Assembly (NCBI RefSeq): GCF_900100795.1
Contig: NZ_FNCO01000003.1
Span: forward strand, 186,001 to 250,000
Source of the DNA: Pseudomonas abietaniphila
GTDB taxonomy: Bacteria; Pseudomonadota; Gammaproteobacteria; Pseudomonadales; Pseudomonadaceae
Reading direction: 5' to 3'
DNA: 64,000 bases
Below, in pieces: positions 54,361-64,000 of the stretch. Every line of letters starts with the position of its first letter. The first letter of the stretch is position 1. A program made the translations under genes and the position numbers. The notes under the pieces were generated by a model, which was not told the DNA's origin, ran no database searches, and saw only the letters and a program-made list of their open reading frames with translations.

Positions 54361-55650
54361 GTGAACACACCCGGCACTTACTCACCTGATATCCCCGTCC
54401 CCGCCAGCAAGCGGGTCTTTGGCGGTCGCGATCTGTTTTCCCTGTGGTTTTCCCTCGGCATCGGCCTGATGGTCCTGCAGACCGGCGCGCTGCTGGCGCC
54501 GGGGCTGGGAATGTCCGGCTCGATGCTGGCGATCTTCCTCGGCACGCTGGTGGGCGTTCTGCTGCTCGCGGCGGTTGGCGTGATCGGCAGCGACACGGGC
54601 CTTTCGTCCATGGCCGCGCTCAAACTCAGCCTGGGCAGCAAGGGCGCGGCGCTGCCTGCGATTCTCAACCTGCTGCAACTGGTGGGCTGGGGTTCATTCG
54701 AAATCATCGTCATGCGTGACGCGGCCAGTCTGCTTGGCGCGGGTGCGTTTTCAGCCTCCAGCCTGTGGGCCAACCCGCTGCTCTGGACGTTGATCTTCGG
54801 CGCGCTCGCCACCCTGCTCGCCGTCAGCGGACCGCTCACCTTCGTGCGGCAGATTTTGCGCAAGTGGGGCATCTGGTTGTTGCTCGCCGCGTGCGTCTGG
54901 CTGACCTGGAACCTGTTCGCCAAAGCCGACCTGTCGGCGTTGTGGGCACGCGCCGGAGACGGTTCGCTGCCGTTCGCCGTCGGTTTCGACATCGCGATCG
55001 CCATGCCGCTCTCCTGGTTGCCGCTGATTGCCGACTATTCCCGATTCGGCAAGCGCGCAACCGGCGTCTTCGGTGGCACCGTGCTGGGCTTTTTCCTGGG
55101 CAACTTCTGGTTGATGACACTGGGCGTCGCCTACACCCTGGCGTTCGCGCCAAGCGGTGAAGCGAATGCGTTGTTGCTGGCGCTGGCCGGCGCGGGCATG
55201 GGCATTCCGTTGCTATTGATCCTGCTCGACGAATCGGAAAACGCATTCGCCGACATTCACTCGGCAGCGGTCTCCAGCGGGATTCTGTTGAAAGCCAAGG
55301 TCGAGCATCTGGCGTTGGCCATCGGCATTCTCTGCACGCTGATCGCCTGCTTCGCGCCGTTGGCGCAATACCAGAATTTCCTGCTGCTGATTGGCTCGGT
55401 GTTTGCGCCACTGTTCGGCGTCGTGCTGGTGGATCACTTCATCCTGCGTCGTCGCAGCCATGGCGCCGCGACAGTGGGATTACGCTGGATGACCTTGCTG
55501 GCCTGGGTGGGCGGCATCGCCACCTACCACGTGCTTGCGAATCTGTACCCGAACGTCGGTGCAACACTGCCGGCCCTCATCGTGGCCGGCGTGTTGCAAC
55601 TGGTGTTGAGTAAAGCGATCAGCTCCGGCCGGGGAACAGTTCCGGCTTGA
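54361..55650 (+). CDS. cytX: putative hydroxymethylpyrimidine transporter CytX
   Basis: 429-aa inner-membrane permease of the NCS1/CodB family with about 12 hydrophobic segments. The CytX subfamily is often found with thiamine genes and is thought to import HMP; being next to thiC supports this. The GTG at 54361 (MNTPGTYSP) fits the family N terminus and has a weak GAGA site; an ATG at 54340 would add seven residues. Its last 32 bases overlap the 3' end of the convergent lipoprotein gene. Confidence 0.88.
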   Translation: MNTPGTYSPDIPVPASKRVFGGRDLFSLWFSLGIGLMVLQTGALLAPGLGMSGSMLAIFLGTLVGVLLLAAVGVIGSDTGLSSMAALKLSLGSKGAALPAILNLLQLVGWGSFEIIVMRDAASLLGAGAFSASSLWANPLLWTLIFGALATLLAVSGPLTFVRQILRKWGIWLLLAACVWLTWNLFAKADLSALWARAGDGSLPFAVGFDIAIAMPLSWLPLIADYSRFGKRATGVFGGTVLGFFLGNFWLMTLGVAYTLAFAPSGEANALLLALAGAGMGIPLLLILLDESENAFADIHSAAVSSGILLKAKVEHLALAIGILCTLIACFAPLAQYQNFLLLIGSVFAPLFGVVLVDHFILRRRSHGAATVGLRWMTLLAWVGGIATYHVLANLYPNVGATLPALIVAGVLQLVLSKAISSGRGTVPA

Positions 55651-56365
55651 TGATGCCGTTGAGCTGAGGGTAAGGAATCTTCAGCTCGATGTGGCCCATG
55701 GCGTAGGGGGCGATCGTGGTGACCGGGTATTTCAGGATCACTGCACCGTACGTCAGGGCGACGTTGGAAGTTCGCTTGAATGGCCACATCTTCTGGAACT
55801 CGGTGTCCTTGTCCAGCTTGGTGCTGATCTGCCAGGCCTGATGGGCGAGTTCGGCTTTGTCCCAGAACGCCGCTTCCTGGCCCGGCACCAGCATGTCGCT
55901 CAGTGTCAGGACGCGTTGTTGCTGGCGGGAGTAGTTGATGAAGGCGCGGCCCGGATTGCCGTGGGCACCGCCGGTGTCCAGATAGCTCGACAGCTCGACC
56001 ACCACGATACCGTCATGCTGCTCGCGTACTTTTGCCTGCAGATAGCTGCTGTTGCGTGGCTGGGCGCGGCTCAGGAATTGCTCTTGATAATCCTTGAGCG
56101 TCGGCGGTACCGGGCCGTCGGTATCGCTGCGCGTCAGTTGCAGCAGGGTCCGCTGGGTGATGGCGTCCAGTTTCGGCTCGTCCGGGAAGTGCACGGTGTC
56201 GATGTTCACCAGCGGGCAGTCGTCGGTGCTGCAGCCGGGTTTGACCAATTCGGATGCGTCGCGCTGAACGGTCAGCGGACTGCGATAATTGGGCTGGAAA
56301 AGGCTCTGGCAGGCGCCCAGTATCAGGGCCAGGCAGGCCAGTGAAATGATCTTCAGAAACGACAT
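55619..56365 (-). CDS. lipoprotein with DUF3298-like domain, PA4972-type
   Basis: 248-aa predicted outer-membrane or periplasmic lipoprotein. The signal ends in the lipobox ILGAC with Cys19. The remainder (ELSSYLDTGGAHGNPGRAF, then LTLSDMLVPG) matches the DUF3298/RsiV-like fold; function unknown. AAGGA six bases before the ATG at 56365 supports the start. Divergent from nudF and overlapping cytX tail to tail. Confidence 0.85.
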   Translation of the reverse strand: MSFLKIISLACLALILGACQSLFQPNYRSPLTVQRDASELVKPGCSTDDCPLVNIDTVHFPDEPKLDAITQRTLLQLTRSDTDGPVPPTLKDYQEQFLSRAQPRNSSYLQAKVREQHDGIVVVELSSYLDTGGAHGNPGRAFINYSRQQQRVLTLSDMLVPGQEAAFWDKAELAHQAWQISTKLDKDTEFQKMWPFKRTSNVALTYGAVILKYPVTTIAPYAMGHIELKIPYPQLNGIIKPELFPGRS

Positions 56366-56585
56366 GTTGATCCTTGGCGTTGGCATAAAGGGCCATCACT
56401 GAGCAGTAACGGCAACCAGCTTCGACTACGTGTGGCGCAATCAGTTCGCCACTGGACGGATTAGAGTGCCTTTCGCTTGCCCTCGTCTACCCTGAGTGCC
56501 TGTTTTGCCCGAACGAGGGGCTGCATCCCGCGTGTTGGCACGTTAGGATGGCGCGAAGACTCAAGTGCTCAGCAGTGAGAAATGT

Positions 56586-57203
56586 ATGACCGACACGACT
56601 AAATCGACGCCGACGAAGCACGAGATCACGCACCGTGAAACCTGCTTCAAGGGGTTCTATCAGCTGGACCGTCTGCACCTGCGCCACGAGCTGTTCGACG
56701 GCGGCATGAGCCCGGAAATCAAGCGCGAACTGTTTGTGCGTCACGACGCTGTCTGCGTTCTGCCCTACGACGCCCGGCGAGACGAAGTGGTGTTGATCGA
56801 GCAGTTCCGTGTTGGCGTGATCGGCAAGCATTCCAACCCGTGGCTGATCGAAATGGTCGCCGGCCTGATCGACAAAAAAGAGGAGCCTGAAGAGGTTGCT
56901 CACCGCGAAGGAGAGGAGGAAGCTGGGCTTGTCTTCAGCGCGTTGTGGCCGATTACCAAATACTTTCCGTCGCCCGGTGGCAGTAACGAATTCGTTCATT
57001 TGTACCTGGGTAAATGTGAAAGCGAGGGGGCTGGTGGGTTGCACGGGCTGGAGGAAGAGGCCGAGGACATCCGTGTGTCGGTCTGGTCATTCGATGACGC
57101 GATGCAAGCCGTGAAAGACGGACGCATTGTCAACGCGGCAGCTATCATCGCAATACAGTGGCTGGCGCTTAATCGCGCCGAAATCAGGGGGCTGTGGTCG
57201 TGA
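56586..57203 (+). CDS. nudF: ADP-ribose pyrophosphatase NudF
   Basis: Hydrolyses ADP-ribose to AMP and ribose 5-phosphate; 205 aa. A perfect Nudix box runs from G93 to L115 (G-x5-E-x7-REGEEEAGL), followed 15 or so residues later by the ADP-ribose-type loop SPGGSNEFVHLYL. Overlaps the next gene by four bases (GTGA). First of the nudF-cpdA-yqiA-parE gene set. Confidence 0.95.
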   Translation: MTDTTKSTPTKHEITHRETCFKGFYQLDRLHLRHELFDGGMSPEIKRELFVRHDAVCVLPYDARRDEVVLIEQFRVGVIGKHSNPWLIEMVAGLIDKKEEPEEVAHREGEEEAGLVFSALWPITKYFPSPGGSNEFVHLYLGKCESEGAGGLHGLEEEAEDIRVSVWSFDDAMQAVKDGRIVNAAAIIAIQWLALNRAEIRGLWS

Positions 57204-57646
57204 ATCTTCTGCGCGAGCGCTACCGTGTCGACCTTGCCGGGCTGCAAGCAGCCTGTGAGGCGAACTACGCGCGCTTGATGCGTTTGTTACCTGACATGCG
57301 CAATGAACAACGTTCCCGCCGGGTGGCCGTCACCCAAGGCGATCAGATGCTGGGCGTGCTGGCGGTCGAAGTGATTCTCGACTGTCCGTACACCACCACG
57401 CTGCAAGTGCGCCAGGAACACAGCCTGCCATGGCTGCCGGTGCCCGTTCTGGAAGTACAGGTTTATCATGACGCGCGCATGGCGGAAGTCATCGGCGCCG
57501 AACACGCTCGGCGTTTCCGCGGCATCTACCCGTACCCCAATGCCGATATGCATCAACCGGATGAAAAGGCCCAGCTCAATCTCTTCCTGGGGGAATGGTT
57601 GAGTCACTGCCTGGCGTGCGGGCATGAGTTTGAGTCGGTGCGCTGA
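57200..57646 (+). CDS. DUF1249 family protein
   Basis: 148-aa conserved protein of unknown function (E. coli YqiB type), with the invariant QVYHDARMAEV and the IYPYPNADMHQPDEK block. GTG start at 57200 overlapping the nudF stop. In other gammaproteobacteria it lies between nudF and cpdA; here a two-gene insert separates it from cpdA. Confidence 0.92.
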   Translation: MNLLRERYRVDLAGLQAACEANYARLMRLLPDMRNEQRSRRVAVTQGDQMLGVLAVEVILDCPYTTTLQVRQEHSLPWLPVPVLEVQVYHDARMAEVIGAEHARRFRGIYPYPNADMHQPDEKAQLNLFLGEWLSHCLACGHEFESVR

Positions 57647-57793
57647 AGTTGTAGGGCTTTTCCATTTAGCTTGACTCTCAAGTCTTCCCGCCTTGTAGGC
57701 TGTTTCTGAAAGTTGTGTTGCGCTGTTTTTTGGCTTTATTTTTTAGCTTTCCTAAAGCTAGGTTTGCACGATCTTTTCTTTGAGGTCGTGCTC

Positions 57794-58198
57794 ATGGCTT
57801 ATCTTGGAACTCATCTTTATTCCTGTCATGCAATTCCGTTTGATTGGAATGACACTTGGCTAGTGGTTGTGAGTGGTGATGGGATGAATTTTTGTGGCCA
57901 TGCTTTACTAAAGGCTGGTTATCACTACTTTCATGTTCATGGTTGGAATCGGCCCTTTCACCTCACTGAAGCGGGTTACCAACGATATTCGAAAGAGGGA
58001 GGGAAGACTGAACTTTTCAGGCGCAGGGTCCACATTCCCAATCCCGAAGGTGCTCAAAGAAAAATTGAATCGCTAAGTGCCAATATATGGTATTGGCTTG
58101 CTATTCCCAGTAATTGCGTGAGTTATGTAGAAGATATTTTCCTGGCGGGTGGGGCGGAGGATTCGATCTTTAGTAACTGCCCCGCGAGGTGGGAATGA
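57794..58198 (+). CDS. unknown 134-aa protein, candidate permuted papain-fold (NlpC/P60- or LRAT-like) effector
   Basis: Not assignable to a named family by eye. His36 in FCGHALLKAG and Cys108 in SNCVSYVEDI give a His-then-Cys order, and the NCxxxV block resembles the active-site Cys motif of permuted NlpC/P60 (LRAT-like) enzymes, which act on peptidoglycan or lipid acyl groups. No signal peptide or membrane segment. The ATG at 57794 has GAGG eight bases upstream. Base composition is unlike its neighbours (about 38% GC over three 60-base lines I counted, versus about 60% around it), which suggests recent transfer. The stop overlaps the next ATG by four bases. Confidence 0.65.
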   Translation: MAYLGTHLYSCHAIPFDWNDTWLVVVSGDGMNFCGHALLKAGYHYFHVHGWNRPFHLTEAGYQRYSKEGGKTELFRRRVHIPNPEGAQRKIESLSANIWYWLAIPSNCVSYVEDIFLAGGAEDSIFSNCPARWE

Positions 58199-58581
58199 AA
58201 CTAATAAAACTAATCGTCTATGGTGTCGTTATAGGCGCGGTCGTCAATTTTTTCTTCGAGATTTTCTTTGTTCCGCCCGGTGAGCCAGCGTCGGCGCTCG
58301 CTACCGGATCTGTATTCTTGACGGGCTTTCTTTTGGGCGCATCAATATCGCGTTACGTCTCATGGGGCTGGTCATTGGGAGGCGTAGGCGGGATGTCGGC
58401 AGGGTTGATTGGTCCTACACCCCTGATGTTCTTTTTTCCTGATACCAGCTATGAAAAAGTCTTACCTTGGCTTTTTCTAAGTGGAGCAATCGGCTTTCCC
58501 CTTGGTGGTTACTACGCCGACAAAATGTTCCGGAGGATAAGCAATTATTGGCGTGCTCGAAGTCCCGGGCGTGATAACTGA
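58195..58581 (+). CDS. small low-GC membrane protein, candidate immunity or partner protein
   Basis: 128 aa with hydrophobic stretches near residues 5-27, 38-52, 60-80 and 88-105 (three or four helices) and a basic C-terminal tail (MFRRISNYWRARSPG). No family recognised. It is coupled to the preceding gene by an ATGA overlap and shares its low GC, so the two moved together. Pairing of a small candidate hydrolase with a small membrane protein suggests toxin-immunity, but this is inference. Confidence 0.65.
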   Translation: MKLIKLIVYGVVIGAVVNFFFEIFFVPPGEPASALATGSVFLTGFLLGASISRYVSWGWSLGGVGGMSAGLIGPTPLMFFFPDTSYEKVLPWLFLSGAIGFPLGGYYADKMFRRISNYWRARSPGRDN

Positions 58582-58661
58582 GAGCTGCCGCTCACTTCGG
58601 CATTTGCCCGTCGGCGCTCCAGCCACCATAATCCGGCCATACCTGCTCAAGGAGATGGCCA

Positions 58662-59471
58662 TTGCCGAGCACACCTCTGAATTCGTCCTCCGTCCTGGTG
58701 GTGCAACTGTCGGACAGTCACCTGTTTGCTGAAGCGGACGGCAAGCTCTTGGGCATGGCCACGCGCGACAGCCTGAACGCCGTCGTTGATCGGGTGCTGG
58801 CCGAGCAGCTGGACATCGACCTGGTGCTCGCCACCGGCGATTTGTCCCAGGATGGCTCCATCGAGTCGTATCAGGCGTTTCGTGAGTCGAGTGAACGCCT
58901 GTCCGCGCCCAAACGCTGGCTGCCTGGCAACCATGACGAACTTCGGGAAATGGCGATTGCCGCTCAGCAGAGTGACTTTCTTGAGCCTGTCGTGGACGTC
59001 GGAAATTGGCGTATCACGATGCTGGACTCTGCCGTTTCAGGCTCGGTGCCGGGTTATCTCGAAGACAAACAACTGCAACTGCTCGCCCAGGCATTGAGCG
59101 AAGCCCCGCAACGTCATCATTTGGTCTGCCTGCACCATCATCCGGTGCCCATTGGCGCGGCATGGATGGAGCCGATCGGGCTGCGTAACCCGGAGGCGCT
59201 GTTCTCGGTGCTGGAACGTTTTCCACACGCTCGGGCGCTGCTCTGGGGTCATGTGCATCAGGAATACGACCAGCAACGTGACGGCTTGAGGTTGATGGCG
59301 TCGCCGTCCACCTGCATTCAGTTCGCGCCCAACAGTGAGGATTTCAGGCTCGACGCGCTGGCGCCGGGTTATCGCTGGTTGCGGCTGCACGATGACGGCC
59401 GTGTCGAAACGGGCGTCTCGCGGATTGACCCCAGTCTGTTCGAGGTCGACCTCAGCGGTGCCGGTTATTAA
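58662..59471 (+). CDS. cpdA: 3',5'-cyclic-AMP phosphodiesterase CpdA
   Basis: Class III metallophosphoesterase that degrades cAMP and so limits Vfr/CRP signalling; 269 aa. Metal ligands are seen in DSH (D18, H20), GD (D60), GNHDE, the later HHHP block and GHVH. The start appears to be TTG at 58662, seven bases after AAGGAG; no in-frame ATG fits as well. The gene would normally follow the DUF1249 gene directly. Confidence 0.94.
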   Translation: MPSTPLNSSSVLVVQLSDSHLFAEADGKLLGMATRDSLNAVVDRVLAEQLDIDLVLATGDLSQDGSIESYQAFRESSERLSAPKRWLPGNHDELREMAIAAQQSDFLEPVVDVGNWRITMLDSAVSGSVPGYLEDKQLQLLAQALSEAPQRHHLVCLHHHPVPIGAAWMEPIGLRNPEALFSVLERFPHARALLWGHVHQEYDQQRDGLRLMASPSTCIQFAPNSEDFRLDALAPGYRWLRLHDDGRVETGVSRIDPSLFEVDLSGAGY

Positions 59472-59581
59472 TGGAAATGCTTCGAGCCCCCAGCGGTTGA
59501 TCAACAAACGAGTTTTCCCCCGGTTGTCCCTGTAAACTGCGTGGCTTTGCGTGTTGATGCGCTGCTTCTGGAGATAACCGC

Positions 59582-60202
59582 GTGAACCAGGATCACCCGA
59601 CGCTTCTTTATATACACGGTTTGAACAGCTCGGCGATGTCGAAAAAAGCCACACAGCTGGCTGAACTGATGAAAACCCTGGGGTTGAGCGAGCAGTTGCG
59701 AGTGCCAGAGCTGCACCATCATCCGCGTCAGGCGTTGGCGCAACTGGAGAGCGCCATCGAGGAACTGGGCGGTCGGCCACTGCTGGTCGGCAGCTCGCTC
59801 GGCGGCTACTATGCGACTCACCTGGCTGAGCGGCATGGCCTGAAGGCTGTGCTGATCAATCCTGCAGTCAACCCGCATCAGTTGTTCGACGGTTTTCTGG
59901 GCACCCAACAAAACCTGTATACCGGCGAACGCTGGGAGCTGACGCATGATCACGTAGACGCGCTGGCTGAGCTTGAAGTGCCCGCCCCACAGGATCCGCA
60001 GCGCATCCAGGTGTGGTTGCAGACCGGTGACGAGACGCTGGATTACCGGCGCGCCCAAGCGTTTTACCGGGCCTGCGCCCTGCGCATCGAAGGTGGCGGT
60101 GATCACAGCTTTCAGGGTTTTATCTCGAAGCTGCCTGCCTTGCTGAGCTTTGCCGGTTTCGCCCCGGCGCTTTTGCAGGCGATCGACGTGTCGGCGCTGT
60201 GA
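59582..60202 (+). CDS. yqiA: YqiA-family alpha/beta-hydrolase (esterase)
   Basis: 206-aa small esterase. The nucleophile elbow GSSLGGYYA supplies the catalytic Ser, and GGGDHSFQGF the His. GTG start at 59582. In many proteobacteria it lies between cpdA and parE, as here. Physiological substrate unknown. Confidence 0.92.
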   Translation: MNQDHPTLLYIHGLNSSAMSKKATQLAELMKTLGLSEQLRVPELHHHPRQALAQLESAIEELGGRPLLVGSSLGGYYATHLAERHGLKAVLINPAVNPHQLFDGFLGTQQNLYTGERWELTHDHVDALAELEVPAPQDPQRIQVWLQTGDETLDYRRAQAFYRACALRIEGGGDHSFQGFISKLPALLSFAGFAPALLQAIDVSAL

Positions 60203-60291
60203 ATAACGCGTCCGGACCGAGCTTTTGCTGAAACAAACATGTAGAACAGTGTCACTCCGAAATTTCATGAACGACTTGATGACGAGACCCC

Positions 60292-62196
60292 ATGGCCAAT
60301 CCCAGCGCTAGCTCTTATAACGCAGACGCCATCGAAGTCCTCTCGGGCCTCGACCCGGTCCGCAAGCGGCCGGGCATGTACACCGACACCACGCGGCCGA
60401 ACCACCTCGCCCAGGAAGTCATCGACAACAGCGTCGACGAAGCCCTGGCCGGCCACGCCAGATCGGTTCAGGTAATCCTCCACGCCGACAACTCCCTGGA
60501 AGTGGCCGATGACGGCCGCGGCATGCCGGTGGACATTCACCCGGAAGAGGGCGTGTCGGGCGTCGAGTTGATCCTCACCAAACTTCACGCGGGCGGTAAG
60601 TTTTCCAACAAGAACTACCAGTTTTCCGGCGGTTTGCACGGCGTGGGGATTTCCGTGGTCAACGCGCTCTCGACCCAGGTGCGGGTGCGGGTCAAGCGTG
60701 ATGGCAACGAATACGAAATGACCTTTGCCGACGGCTTCAAGGCCAGCGAACTGGCGGTCGTCGGCACGGTAGGCAAGCGCAACACCGGCACCAGCGTGTA
60801 TTTCGCGCCGGACCCCAAGTACTTCGACAGCCCGAAGTTTTCCGTCAGTCGCCTCAAGCACGTCCTGAAAGCCAAAGCCGTTTTGTGTCCCGGGTTGCTG
60901 GTCAGCTTCGAAGACAAAAGCACCGGCGAGAAAGTCGAGTGGCATTACGAAGACGGCCTGCGCTCGTACCTGCAGGATTCGGTCACTGACTTCCTTCGCC
61001 TGCCGGACGAGCCCTTCTGTGGCGCATTCGCGGGCAACAAAGAAGCGGTTGACTGGGCGTTGCTATGGCTGCCGGAAGGCGGCGACAGCGTTCAGGAAAG
61101 CTACGTCAACCTGATCCCGACCGCGCAGGGCGGCACGCACGTCAACGGCTTGCGTCAGGGCCTGCTCGATGCAATGCGCGAATTCTGCGAGTTCCGCAAC
61201 CTGCTGCCGCGTGGCGTCAAGCTGGCGCCGGAAGACGTCTGGGAGCGCATCGCGTTCGTGCTGTCGATGAAGATGCAGGAGCCGCAGTTCTCAGGTCAGA
61301 CCAAGGAGCGACTGTCATCCCGCGAAGCGGCGGCGTTCGTCTCCGGCGTGGTCAAAGACGCTTTCAGCCTGTGGCTCAACGCGCACCCGGAAATGGGCAT
61401 GCAGCTGGCCGAACTGGCAATCAACAACGCCGGTCGTCGTCTCAAGGCGAGCAAGAAGGTCGAACGCAAGCGCATCACCCAGGGCCCTGCATTGCCGGGG
61501 AAACTGGCGGATTGCGCGGGGCAGGACCCGATGCGCGCCGAACTGTTTCTGGTCGAGGGTGATTCCGCAGGCGGTTCCGCCAAGCAGGCGCGGGACAAAG
61601 AATTCCAGGCCATCCTGCCGCTGCGCGGGAAAATTCTGAACACCTGGGAAGTCGACGGCGGCGAAGTGCTCGCCAGTCAGGAAGTGCACAACATCGCGGT
61701 CGCGATCGGTGTCGATCCGGGCGCAGCGGACATGAGCCAGCTGCGTTACGGCAAGATCTGCATCCTCGCCGACGCCGACTCCGACGGCCTGCACATCGCG
61801 ACGCTGTTGTGCGCCTTATTCGTCCAGCATTTCCGCCCTCTGGTCGATGCTGGGCACGTTTACGTCGCAATGCCGCCGCTGTATCGCATCGACTTGGGCA
61901 AAGAGATTTATTACGCCCTCGACGAGGCCGAGCGTGATGGCATTCTTGATCGCCTGGTCGCTGAGAAGAAGCGCGGCAAGCCACAGGTCACCCGATTCAA
62001 AGGCCTGGGTGAAATGAACCCGCCGCAGTTGCGTGAAACCACCATGGACCCGAACACCCGTCGTCTGGTCCAGCTGACGCTGGATGATTTCGAAGCGACT
62101 TCGGAGATGATGGACATGCTGCTGGCCAAAAAGCGCGCGGGCGACCGCAAGACCTGGCTTGAGTCCAAGGGCAACCTCGCCGAGGTGCTGGTTTGA
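60292..62196 (+). CDS. parE: topoisomerase IV subunit B
   Basis: ATPase subunit of the chromosome-decatenating type II topoisomerase; 634 aa. It has the GHKL site VIDNSVDEAL / DDGRGMPV, the GLHGVGISVVNALS loop, and the TOPRIM motifs LVEGDSAGG and ADADSDGLHI. Its stop overlaps the next ATG by one base; parC, its partner, begins 1.5 kb downstream. Confidence 0.97.
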   Translation: MANPSASSYNADAIEVLSGLDPVRKRPGMYTDTTRPNHLAQEVIDNSVDEALAGHARSVQVILHADNSLEVADDGRGMPVDIHPEEGVSGVELILTKLHAGGKFSNKNYQFSGGLHGVGISVVNALSTQVRVRVKRDGNEYEMTFADGFKASELAVVGTVGKRNTGTSVYFAPDPKYFDSPKFSVSRLKHVLKAKAVLCPGLLVSFEDKSTGEKVEWHYEDGLRSYLQDSVTDFLRLPDEPFCGAFAGNKEAVDWALLWLPEGGDSVQESYVNLIPTAQGGTHVNGLRQGLLDAMREFCEFRNLLPRGVKLAPEDVWERIAFVLSMKMQEPQFSGQTKERLSSREAAAFVSGVVKDAFSLWLNAHPEMGMQLAELAINNAGRRLKASKKVERKRITQGPALPGKLADCAGQDPMRAELFLVEGDSAGGSAKQARDKEFQAILPLRGKILNTWEVDGGEVLASQEVHNIAVAIGVDPGAADMSQLRYGKICILADADSDGLHIATLLCALFVQHFRPLVDAGHVYVAMPPLYRIDLGKEIYYALDEAERDGILDRLVAEKKRGKPQVTRFKGLGEMNPPQLRETTMDPNTRRLVQLTLDDFEATSEMMDMLLAKKRAGDRKTWLESKGNLAEVLV

Positions 62197-63169
62197 TGCG
62201 AGGCGGATTGGCCGCGTTGTTGCTGGTCGCCACTCCCGTCTTCGCAGCGCCGCTGCCGGAGCTCAAGCTGCTTTCCGAGCACCCGGTCGACGACATGATT
62301 GGCGGAAACCTGTCCGGTCTGGCGTCGTGTAACGGTGTGCTGTGGACGGTGTCGGACCGCGACGACACGTTGCTGTACAGCCTCGATACCTCAGCGACCG
62401 TCTGGAAGGCCCGGGCGCAGGTCCTCGATATTCCGCCGATTCCCGACAGCGGCTTATCACCGACGCTGCGCGCTATGGCCAAGGCGTCCGCACTGGTTCG
62501 TGGTGGCGATCTGGATTTCGAAGGGGTGAGCTGTGATGCGGCCGGTAATCGCTATCTGGTGAGCGAGGCCTACGCGACGGTGCTGAAGGTCCCGGTCAAT
62601 GGCGCGCCAAGCTGGCTGGAGCTGCCGAAAAAGGTGGTTCAGGAGGCGCAATCCGCCGGCATGCTGCAGCACTTCAATGCGATTTTCGAAGGCATTGCCG
62701 TCAGTCCTGCAGGGGACCGGTTGTGGCTGGCCGCAGAGCGTGAGAAACGCGGGCTGTTGACCGCGCATCTGGGCAAGGACGGTTGGGCCTGCGATGCCAG
62801 TTGCATTCTGCGGGTGGAGTCGGGCACTGACGTCTTGCCTCCGCAGTTAGGGGGCAAGTCGGTCGCCAAGGATTTTTCCGACATCTCGCTGTACAAGGGC
62901 AAGCTGTTCACCCTTGAACGCGCGGCGTATCGCATCTGTCGGCGCACCCTGGAAACCGGTCAGTTGGAAACCTGCTGGTCGTTTGCCAAGGAGGCACTGC
63001 AACCCAACCGGCTTTACGATCAGAAATACGGCCTGACCGAAGCCCTGATCGTGGACGACAAGGGCGCCTGGGTCGGAACCGACAACAATTTCGGTGTTCG
63101 CGCCGATGGTGAAAAGCGGCCCATTGTGTGGCGCTTTGCCGCGCCTGAAGGTGGCTGGAGTGCGAAGCC

Positions 63170-63173
<4 letters not shown>
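62196..63173 (+). CDS. exported esterase-like-activity-of-phytase family protein
   Basis: 325 aa with a signal peptide (GGLAALLLVATPVFA). The mature part looks like a beta-propeller of the phytase-like esterase domain family, with VSDRDDTLLYSL, FEGVSCDAAGNRYLVSE, FEGIAVSP and GTDNNFGVR as repeated acidic turns. Function unproven. Lies between parE and parC and is coupled to parE (TGATG). Confidence 0.85.

Positions 63174-64000
<827 letters not shown>

Noticed and set aside
57647..58600. The low-GC cassette as a prophage or insertion-sequence remnant
   Set aside because: No integrase, transposase, terminal inverted repeats or target duplications are visible.

Overview
This window is chromosomal DNA from a Pseudomonas, not P. 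aeruginosa itself; the repeats and gene set fit the syringae/fluorescens lineages, but I cannot fix the species from sequence alone. The evidence is the high GC, the gene families, and a gene order that follows from memory the PAO1 block aceE-aceF-dipA-msrA, glnE, waaF-waaC-waaG-waaP, the LPS outer-core genes to msbA-hldE, waaA, and then tolC-thiC-nudF-cpdA-yqiA-parE-parC. I recognised no tRNA, rRNA, insertion sequence, integrase or CRISPR array.

Layout. 1-4.8 kb: choline/glycine betaine uptake (choW, choX), L-serine deaminase (sdaA) and the activator gbdR, a betaine-to-pyruvate catabolic neighbourhood. 4.8-6.4 kb: a small unknown gene, a candidate small RNA and rlmJ. 6.5-14.9 kb (minus strand): aceE-aceF, then, after two terminators, the c-di-GMP phosphodiesterase dipA and msrA. 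15.3-18.2 kb: glnE. 18.5-25.5 kb: inner-core LPS heptosyltransferases, a glycosyltransferase and four kinase-like genes, mostly with overlapping starts and stops. 25.6-31.5 kb: a 1969-residue toxin-like gene inserted, in opposite orientation, in the middle of the LPS core cluster. 31.7-44.5 kb: carbamoyltransferase, wapH, mig-14, dnpA, ssg, wapR, waaL, a small kinase, msbA and hldE. 44.6-48.0 kb: a minus-strand run of a Nudix-like protein, an aldo/keto reductase, an FAD oxidoreductase and an SMR exporter. 48.1-50.3 kb: a LysR regulator and waaA. 50.4-55.7 kb: tolC, a TPP riboswitch, thiC and cytX. 55.6-64 kb: a DUF3298-type lipoprotein, then nudF, a DUF1249 gene, an inserted low-GC two-gene cassette, cpdA, yqiA, parE, an esterase-like phytase-family protein, a retropepsin-like protein and the start of parC.

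How the parts work together. Most of the window builds the lipid A-core oligosaccharide and joins it to O antigen: heptose supply (hldE), Kdo (waaA), core heptoses and hexoses (waaC, waaF, waaG, wapH, wapR, ssg), phosphates and a carbamoyl group, lipid A-core flipping (msbA) and O-antigen ligation (waaL). The two clear accessory insertions are the giant toxin-like gene and the low-GC pair at 57.8-58.6 kb. The giant protein carries two copies of a ChaN/EreA/TIKI-like domain; the first has lost its presumed catalytic residues and the second keeps them. The pair consists of a small candidate permuted papain-fold (NlpC/P60- or LRAT-like) protein translationally coupled to a small membrane protein, an arrangement typical of effector-immunity modules. 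These two are the best candidates for undescribed biology here.
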